Assembly: GCA_016190585.1 (NCBI GenBank)
Contig: JACPQH010000058.1
Coordinates: 1-11,573, forward strand
Reading direction: 5' to 3'
From: Chloroflexota bacterium
Lineage (GTDB): Bacteria > Chloroflexota > Dehalococcoidia > Dehalococcoidales > RBG-16-60-22
DNA: 11,573 nt
The notes beneath the pieces were generated by a model. That model had not been told where the DNA came from and did no database searches. It worked only from the letters and a program-made list of their open reading frames with translations. Both the position numbers and the translations under genes were made by a program. This document shows, in pieces, positions 7,085 to 11,573 of this stretch (positions are counted from its first letter, which is position 1; each line of letters starts with the position of its first letter).

Positions 7085-7121
7085 AAATAAGCCATCCCCG
7101 GACAACGGGGGTGGCTTATTT
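7085..7121 (+). terminator. Strong intrinsic terminator after dctP
   Basis: A 16-bp stem pairs 7085-7100 (AAATAAGCCATCCCCG) with 7106-7121 (CGGGGGTGGCTTATTT) around a GACAA loop, with one T-G wobble. The outer stem is A/T rich and symmetrical, and an AT-rich tract follows. It closes the DUF1616-TRAP block 38 bp after the dctP stop and insulates the pyr operon. It may act in both directions. Confidence 0.88.
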
Positions 7122-7145
7122 ATAAAAAATTGGGATTTTTTTAAT

Positions 7146-7174
7146 TTGCCTTCCCCGCTTTCCCGTGCTATACT
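7146..7174 (+). promoter_or_regulatory. Promoter of the pyr operon
   Basis: -35 TTGCCT (7146-7151), a 17-base spacer and -10 TATACT (7169-7174; 5 of 6 to consensus). The -10 is preceded by TGC, making an extended -10 (TGnTATACT). An AT-rich stretch at 7121-7145, unlike the surrounding GC-rich sequence, sits just upstream of the -35 and could serve as an UP element. The expected start near 7181 is right before the PyrR-binding RNA. Confidence 0.75.
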
Positions 7175-7180
7175 GAACCT

Positions 7181-7268
7181 AGCCTTTAAGCTGGTCCCGT
7201 GAGGCTGGCAAGCGAAACCGAATAGCAGGCCGTCTTGACCTCTTGCCAGCCCGGGCGGAGGTTTTTTT
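7181..7268 (+). promoter_or_regulatory. PyrR-binding attenuator leader of the pyr operon
   Basis: The leader contains the PyrR recognition loop UCCNGNGAGG as TCCCGTGAGG (7195-7204). It tops a 7-bp stem, 7190-7196 with 7203-7209, that includes several wobble pairs. This is the anti-antiterminator. Its 3' arm GGCTGGCAAG (7203-7212) is exactly complementary over 10 bases to CTTGCCAGCC (7242-7251), which forms the alternative antiterminator. The latter overlaps the 5' arm of the terminator. By the known PyrR mechanism, UMP-loaded PyrR holds the first hairpin, frees the terminator and lowers pyr transcription when pyrimidines are plentiful. All three mutually exclusive structures are visible. Confidence 0.9.
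7238..7268 (+). terminator. Attenuator terminator overlapping the pyrR ribosome site
   Basis: ACCTC (7238-7242) pairs with GAGGT (7258-7262), and GCC (7245-7247) pairs with GGC (7254-7256). There is a T-G pair and a bulge between them, an AGCCCG loop, and then a run of seven T (7262-7268). The 3' arm contains GGAGG (7257-7261), the only Shine-Dalgarno for the pyrR ATG at 7270 (8-base spacer). When this hairpin forms it both terminates transcription and hides the ribosome site of any read-through RNA. Confidence 0.85.
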
Positions 7269-7269
7269 G

Positions 7270-7857
7270 ATGCCAAAAATCATCATGACGGCGGAAGACG
7301 TGCGGCGCACCATCGCCCGCATCGCCCATGAGATTATCGAGCGTAACCGCTCCCTGGACCGGGTGGTGCTCGTCGGCATGCGCACCCGCGGCGTTCCCCT
7401 GGCCCGGCGGCTGTCCGCCAGCATTCGGAACTTCGAGAGCATCGACCTGCCCGTGGGCGACCTTGATTTCAGCCTGCACCGGGATGATTTGCCGTCCCTG
7501 GACGGCCAGGCGATAGTCGCCCACACCAATATCCCCTCGGATATCAACGGCAAGACCGTTATCCTGGTTGACGACGTTCTCTATACCGGGCGCAGCACCC
7601 GGGCCGCCCTGGATGCCCTGATTGACTTCGGGCGCCCGCGGCTCATACAGCTTGCGGTGCTTATCGACCGGGGGCACCGGGAGATGCCTATCCGGCCCGA
7701 TTATGTCGGCAAGAATATCCCGAGCGCCCGTAACGAGGAGATAAAGGTCCGGCTGGCCGAGACCGACGCCATAGACGAGGTGACCATTTCCGCCAGCGAG
7801 GGCGGCAATCCCGGAGACGTCGACTACTTCCAGAGGAGCTGTCATGGCGGAAAATAG
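7270..7857 (+). CDS. pyrR: Bifunctional pyr operon attenuator / uracil phosphoribosyltransferase PyrR
   Basis: 195 residues from ATG at 7270, which has GGAGG 8 bases upstream. An in-frame TTG at 7243 lies inside the attenuator and is not used. PyrR binds the pyr leader RNA in response to UMP/UTP and also makes UMP from uracil and PRPP. Visible features are [14 protein letters not shown] (35-48), a basic [10 protein letters not shown] region, the PRPP-binding loop [14 protein letters not shown] (97-110), and the [24 protein letters not shown] signature. The usual length is about 180 residues. The extra tail (about 180-195, [18 protein letters not shown]) looks non-conserved and carries the ribosome site and first codons of pyrB, which it overlaps by 14 bp. 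It is the first gene of the operon and regulates its own leader. Confidence 0.96.
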   Translation: MPKIIMTAEDVRRTIARIAHEIIERNRSLDRVVLVGMRTRGVPLARRLSASIRNFESIDLPVGDLDFSLHRDDLPSLDGQAIVAHTNIPSDINGKTVILVDDVLYTGRSTRAALDALIDFGRPRLIQLAVLIDRGHREMPIRPDYVGKNIPSARNEEIKVRLAETDAIDEVTISASEGGNPGDVDYFQRSCHGGK

Positions 7858-9265
7858 GAGCCTGGTTACCATCGATGACCTCTCCAACGGCGAGATAAAC
7901 GCCCTTTTCGCGGCGGCGGACGAGATGTCCGCCGATATCTACAGCCAGACGGAGGTGTGCCGCGGCCGGATAATGGCCAGCCTCTTCTTCGAGCCGAGCA
8001 CCCGCACCCGGCTGTCGTTCGAGGCCGCCATGCTCCGCCTCGGCGGGAGCGTCATCACCGCCGCCGATGTCGGGGCGACCTCCCTGGCCAAGGGCGAGAG
8101 CATCGCCGATATGGCCCGGGTGGTGGGCAGCTACGCCGACATCATCGTAATCCGGCACCCCTGGGAAGGCGCCGCCAAGGTGGTTGCCGACTACGCCGGG
8201 ATACCGGTAATCAATGCCGGCGACGGCGGCCACGAGCACCCCACCCAGACGCTGTGCGACCTCTACACGCTGAACAAGGAGCGGGGCGGCATCCGGGGGC
8301 TGAAGATCGCTCTCTGGGGCGACCTCAAATACGGGCGCACCATCCACTCGCTGACCTTTGCCCTGGCCCGGTTCGGGGCCACCATCCACTTCCGGCCGGG
8401 GCCGGGTCTCGAAATGCCGGAGCACGTCCTGCGCAAGCTGAGCACCGAGTATAAAGGCGAGCTTAAGAGGGGCGAGAGCCTGGACGACCAGGCTGGTCCC
8501 GAGACCCTGCCGCTTAACGCGATGTACGTAACCCCGAGCAGCCCGCACCAGCTTGCCATGATGCCGGATGTCAGCCTCCGGGTGGAGCTGCAGGGCGGCG
8601 TGGACGCGCTGTACGTTACCCGGCTGCAGAAGGAGAGACTGCCGGCGGCCGGCGGGGCAGACAGCATCAAAGATTACCCGGTAGTTAACAAGAAGCTGCT
8701 TCAGGGCAAGGAGTTCGAGAAGACCCTGGTCATGCACCCGCTGCCCCGGATCGACGAGCTGGCCCACGAGATGGACGCCGACGCGCGGAGCATGTACTTC
8801 AAGCAGGCCGCCCGGGGGGTGCCGGTACGCATGGCCCTTATCGCCTTCCTGCTGCAAGCCAAAAAACTCGAGGCCTGCCGGGAAGACGACACGTTCTTCG
8901 TCAAGCGGGACTACCCGGTCTACCGGCGCGGTTTCGGCGTCCGGTGCGCCAACCCACACTGCGTCTCGGTGCAGAAGTCGGAAGTCAAATTCATCAAGCC
9001 CGAGTTCAAGATAATCAGCGAGCGGCCGCTGGTGCTGCGCTGCGGCTACTGCGAGCACGAGCTGAACCCGCCTTTCGTGGCCAGCACGGAATGGCACGAG
9101 GGCCGGGTCTCGACCAAGAAGTACCACAGCGCCCGCAGCCAGTGGACGTCACGCATCAAGATGGAGAACCTGATTATCTTCGGCTCGGAACACGAGGCCA
9201 GGGTCCACGGTTTCACGCCGAGCCACTTTATCGAAAAAGAAACATGCGAAGCCGGTATGCGATGA
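7844..9265 (+). CDS. pyrB: Aspartate carbamoyltransferase fused to a PyrI-type zinc domain
   Basis: 473 residues, against about 305-310 for ordinary PyrB. GAGGAG (7833-7838) precedes the ATG by 5 bases. It joins carbamoyl phosphate and aspartate in the committed step of UMP synthesis. Catalytic-chain motifs are present: [13 protein letters not shown] (48-60), SLAKGES (80-86), R104-H105-P106, HPTQTL (132-137), R165, VTRLQKER (258-265) and HPLPRIDE (298-305). R165 to R260 is 95 residues, compared with 62 between the equivalent arginines (167 and 229) in E. coli, so about 33 residues are inserted. After the catalytic chain (about 343), Cys368, 373, 400 and 403 form C-x4-C-x26-C-x2-C with RCANPHC and RCGYCEHEL, closely like the E. 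coli PyrI zinc domain. The PyrI allosteric domain is not evident. A tail of about 65 residues follows. The stop overlaps the pyrC start as ATGA, which supports the extension being real. Confidence 0.93.
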   Translation: MAENRSLVTIDDLSNGEINALFAAADEMSADIYSQTEVCRGRIMASLFFEPSTRTRLSFEAAMLRLGGSVITAADVGATSLAKGESIADMARVVGSYADIIVIRHPWEGAAKVVADYAGIPVINAGDGGHEHPTQTLCDLYTLNKERGGIRGLKIALWGDLKYGRTIHSLTFALARFGATIHFRPGPGLEMPEHVLRKLSTEYKGELKRGESLDDQAGPETLPLNAMYVTPSSPHQLAMMPDVSLRVELQGGVDALYVTRLQKERLPAAGGADSIKDYPVVNKKLLQGKEFEKTLVMHPLPRIDELAHEMDADARSMYFKQAARGVPVRMALIAFLLQAKKLEACREDDTFFVKRDYPVYRRGFGVRCANPHCVSVQKSEVKFIKPEFKIISERPLVLRCGYCEHELNPPFVASTEWHEGRVSTKKYHSARSQWTSRIKMENLIIFGSEHEARVHGFTPSHFIEKETCEAGMR

Positions 9266-10584
9266 CGGACGCCCTGTTGATTCGCGGCGGCCGCCTGATA
9301 GACCCCGTCCGGGGAACCGATATTATCGACGACCTCTTGATAGTCGATGCCAGGATAGCGCCTTTTGACAGGAGCCTCTCGCCGCGCGAGTACGACGTTA
9401 TCAACGCCGAGAACATGGTCGTCTCGCCGGGATTTATCGACCTGCACTGCCACCTGCGCGAGCCGGGCTTCGAGAAGAAGGAGACCATAAGCACCGGCGC
9501 GCTGGCGGCCGCCCGGGGCGGTTTCACCACGGTATGCTGTATGCCCAATACCAGCCCGCCCCTCGATACCCCCGCAGCCGTGGCGCGCGTCAAGACCGCC
9601 GCCGCGGACAGCGTGGTAAGGGTACTGCCCATCGGCTGCGTCTCCCGGGGGCAGCAAGGCCGGGAGCTGGCCGACCTGCGCGGGCTGGTTGCCGCCGGGG
9701 TGGTCGCTTTCAGCGATGACGGCCGGCCGGTGCCGGACTCCGGCCTGATGCGCCGCGCCCTGGAGCGGGCCCGCATCCTGGGGCTGCCGGTTATCGATCA
9801 CTGTGAGGACCTCGCGCTGAGCGAGGGCGGTTTCATGAACGAAGGCGAGGTCTCGCGGCGGCTGGGTATCAGCGGCATGCCCGCCGAGGCCGAGGAGATT
9901 ATCGTCTCCCGCGACCTGGCGCTGGCGCGGCTCACCGGCGCCCACGTGCATATCGCGCACGCCAGCACCGCCGGCTCGGTGGAGCTCATCGCCTGGGCGA
10001 AGAGCAAAGGCGTGCGGGTCACCGCCGAGGCCACGCCGCACCACCTGACCCTTACCGAGAATGCCGTCCTGGGCATGAAGACAGCCGCCAAGGTGAGCCC
10101 CCCGCTGCGCACCCGGGATGATGTCAGCGCCCTGGTGCGCGGGCTCAAGGAAGGCGTTATCGACTGCGTAGCTACCGACCACGCGCCGCATACGCGTGAA
10201 GACAAGGCCTGCGCCTTCGAGTACGCAGCCTTCGGCATCAGCGGCCTGGAGACGGCGCTGGGCAGCCTGCTGGGGCTGGTGCATAACGGCCAGATGACGC
10301 TGCCCGACCTGCTTGCCAGGCTTGTTGCGGCCCCAGCCGGCATCCTGGGCTTGAAACCGGGAACACTACAGCCCGGCGCGCCGGCGGATATCGCCATCTT
10401 CGACCCGGACAAAGAGTGGACGGTCGACCCCGCGTCCTTCGCTTCGAAAGGCAAGAACACCCCCCTGGCCGGCGTTAAGCTCCGGGGCAAGGTTATGGGC
10501 ACGGTATGCCGGGGGCGGCTGGTCTTCCGGGACGAGGCTTTGCCGATCGAGACAGGGGATCGTTTGCGCGAGGAACTGGTCTGA
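9262..10584 (+). CDS. pyrC: Dihydroorotase, class I
   Basis: 440 residues from ATG at 9262, overlapping the pyrB stop by 4 bp (ATGA). An in-frame ATG at 9244 would add six residues. Neither has a clear ribosome site, so coupling to pyrB is likely. The enzyme cyclises carbamoyl-aspartate to dihydroorotate in the cytoplasm. It is an amidohydrolase with metal ligands H62 and H64 (DLHCHLREPG), Asp152/153 in FSDDG, H180 (DHCED), H233 (HIAHAST) and D306 (ATDHAPH). The Asp in FSDDG where class II enzymes have a carboxylated lysine, together with the 440-residue length, places it in class I. Substrate-binding MPNT is at 94-97. In some bacteria class I dihydroorotases form complexes with aspartate carbamoyltransferase, which could matter given the unusual PyrB here. 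No damage is seen. Confidence 0.96.
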   Translation: MTDALLIRGGRLIDPVRGTDIIDDLLIVDARIAPFDRSLSPREYDVINAENMVVSPGFIDLHCHLREPGFEKKETISTGALAAARGGFTTVCCMPNTSPPLDTPAAVARVKTAAADSVVRVLPIGCVSRGQQGRELADLRGLVAAGVVAFSDDGRPVPDSGLMRRALERARILGLPVIDHCEDLALSEGGFMNEGEVSRRLGISGMPAEAEEIIVSRDLALARLTGAHVHIAHASTAGSVELIAWAKSKGVRVTAEATPHHLTLTENAVLGMKTAAKVSPPLRTRDDVSALVRGLKEGVIDCVATDHAPHTREDKACAFEYAAFGISGLETALGSLLGLVHNGQMTLPDLLARLVAAPAGILGLKPGTLQPGAPADIAIFDPDKEWTVDPASFASKGKNTPLAGVKLRGKVMGTVCRGRLVFRDEALPIETGDRLREELV

Positions 10585-11573
10585 TGAGGCAAAAGGCGCT
10601 CCTCGTCCTGCGGGACGGCTCGTATTATGAAGGCTACAGCTTCGGCGCCCGGGCCGACGGCTACGGCGAGGTCGTTTTCAACACCAGTATGACCGGCTAC
10701 CAGGAGATGCTCACCGACCCGTCCTATGCCGGCCAGATTGTCCTGCCGACCTACCCTCTCATCGGCAACTACGGCACGAACCCGAATGATTTTGAATCGA
10801 GGAAGATACAGGTCAGCGGTTTTGTCGTCCGGGAGCACTGCGAGCTGCCCAGCCACTACCTGAACAACCGGACGCTGGATGAATACCTCGCGGCCAGCGG
10901 GGTGCCGGGCATCTGGGGGGTGGACACCCGCGCCATCACCCGCAAGCTGCGCTCGGCCGGGGTGATGATGGGTCTTATCACCGGCGACAAGAGCCCGAAA
11001 GAAGCCCTCGAGAAGCTGGCCGGGGTGCCGGACTACGGCGGAATCGACTTCGTCAGGCAGGTAACGGCCGAAAAGGCCTACGAGTGGGAGCCGGGCGCGG
11101 ACGACCTGCCGGGTTTGCGTATCGTGGCGCTGGACTGCGGCCTGAAATACAGCATCCTGCGCATCCTGCGCCGGAAGGGCTGCCGCGTCATCACCGTGCC
11201 GTGCCACACATCGCCGGATGAAATTCTGGCGCTGAAGCCGGACGGTATTGTGCTCTCGCCGGGGCCGGGCAATCCGGAGCTTCTGGATTACGTCGTGGGC
11301 ACGGTCAGGCGGCTGGTGGGGCGGAAGCCTGTCATGGGCATCTGCCTCGGCAGCCAGCTAATCGGGCGGGCCTTCGGCGCCAGGACCTTCAAGCTCAAGT
11401 TCGGCCACCGCGGCGCCAATCAGCCCGTCCGCAACCTGACCACCGGACGCGTGGAAATCACCTCACAGAACCACGGCTTCGCGGTTTCGACGGACTCCCT
11501 CGAATCCGTCGGCGGCGTGCCGACGCACGTGAATCTCCACGACCGGACCCTGGAGGGTTTTGTGCACAAGGAC
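10584..11573 (+). CDS. carA: Carbamoyl-phosphate synthase small subunit, partial
   Basis: The ATG at 10584 shares one base with the pyrC stop (TGATG), and the frame runs 330 codons off the window. CarA hydrolyses glutamine and passes ammonia to CarB, which makes carbamoyl phosphate for PyrB and for arginine synthesis. The N-terminal CarA domain shows FNTSMTGYQEMLTDPSYAGQ (32-51) and PLIGNYG, and the middle has WGVDTRAITRKLR. The class I glutamine amidotransferase domain shows LSPGPGNP and the nucleophile Cys254 in GICLGSQ, where GICLGHQ is most common. QNHGFAV follows, but the GHPEA-type His-Glu pair that completes the triad lies beyond the window. carB is expected immediately downstream. Upstream overlap suggests translation coupled to pyrC. 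Confidence 0.96.
   Translation, partial: MRQKALLVLRDGSYYEGYSFGARADGYGEVVFNTSMTGYQEMLTDPSYAGQIVLPTYPLIGNYGTNPNDFESRKIQVSGFVVREHCELPSHYLNNRTLDEYLAASGVPGIWGVDTRAITRKLRSAGVMMGLITGDKSPKEALEKLAGVPDYGGIDFVRQVTAEKAYEWEPGADDLPGLRIVALDCGLKYSILRILRRKGCRVITVPCHTSPDEILALKPDGIVLSPGPGNPELLDYVVGTVRRLVGRKPVMGICLGSQLIGRAFGARTFKLKFGHRGANQPVRNLTTGRVEITSQNHGFAVSTDSLESVGGVPTHVNLHDRTLEGFVHKD

Noticed and set aside
6169..7095. Minus-strand open frame of 308 codons opposite dctP
   Set aside because: It is the antisense shadow of the DctP frame and crosses the intrinsic terminator stem; no family features.
7124..7141. AAAAAAT-TGGG-ATTTTTT inverted repeat as a second terminator
   Set aside because: The stem is only A-T pairs and very weak. 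It is better explained as an AT-rich promoter-proximal tract upstream of the pyr -35 box.
7688..9127. Long minus-strand open frame of 479 codons opposite pyrR and pyrB
   Set aside because: It lies entirely opposite genes with clear catalytic motifs; its translation has no recognisable domain and has the Gly/Ala/Val/His-rich look of an antisense frame in GC-rich coding DNA.
8944..9261. Upstream extension of the pyrC frame by 106 residues
   Set aside because: It lies inside the zinc-ribbon region of pyrB, has no dihydroorotase homology, and [10 protein letters not shown] at 9262 is a normal class I start with an ATGA overlap.
9046..11207. Overlapping minus-strand open frames of 412 and 469 codons opposite the pyrB end, pyrC and carA
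   Set aside because: These are opposite well-conserved enzymes, have no domain or ribosome site, and arise from the third-position GC bias of the real genes.

Overview
The window is GC-rich, densely coding bacterial chromosome. It holds two divergent gene blocks and then a de novo pyrimidine operon. I would guess a Chloroflexota (Dehalococcoidia-like) genome, from the GC-rich codon use, the lone DUF1616 protein, the TRAP transporter and the pyrR-pyrB-pyrC-carA order. That is inference from general look, not a search, and I hold it at about even odds. No tRNA, rRNA, CRISPR array, insertion sequence or phage gene is visible.

Minus strand, 3712 down to 1: a four-gene nucleotide-sugar/cell-surface glycan cluster, read in the order extended-SDR epimerase (WbpP-like), UDP-glucose 6-dehydrogenase, class I SAM methyltransferase, and a family-4-like glycosyltransferase cut by the window edge. 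Genes are 1-5 bp apart or overlap, so they are very probably one transcript, driven from a recognisable sigma-70-type promoter at 3783-3811. The first two enzymes would supply 4-epimerised and/or uronic nucleotide sugars, which the glycosyltransferase would place on a polysaccharide or glycolipid.

Plus strand, 3854-7121: a divergent promoter, a leader with a terminator-like end, a small membrane-anchored DUF1616 protein, and a TRAP transporter in the unusual order dctM-dctQ-dctP. The dctM gene looks intact. The dctQ gene loses its C-terminal part and dctP loses its signal peptide and first part at one out-of-frame junction near 6160-6180, so as written the transporter cannot work. This is either a real deletion or an assembly error. 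A strong intrinsic terminator (7085-7121) closes the block.

Plus strand, 7146-11573: promoter, PyrR-binding attenuator leader, then pyrR, pyrB, pyrC and carA, each overlapping the next by 1-14 bp, with carA running off the window. The leader shows all parts of PyrR control: the binding loop, a perfect 10-bp antiterminator pairing, and a terminator whose 3' arm is the pyrR Shine-Dalgarno. The most unusual protein is PyrB. It is 473 residues, with a complete catalytic chain carrying about 33 extra residues in the aspartate domain. Fused to it is a zinc-ribbon segment that looks like the zinc domain of the regulatory subunit PyrI, without an evident allosteric nucleotide-binding domain.
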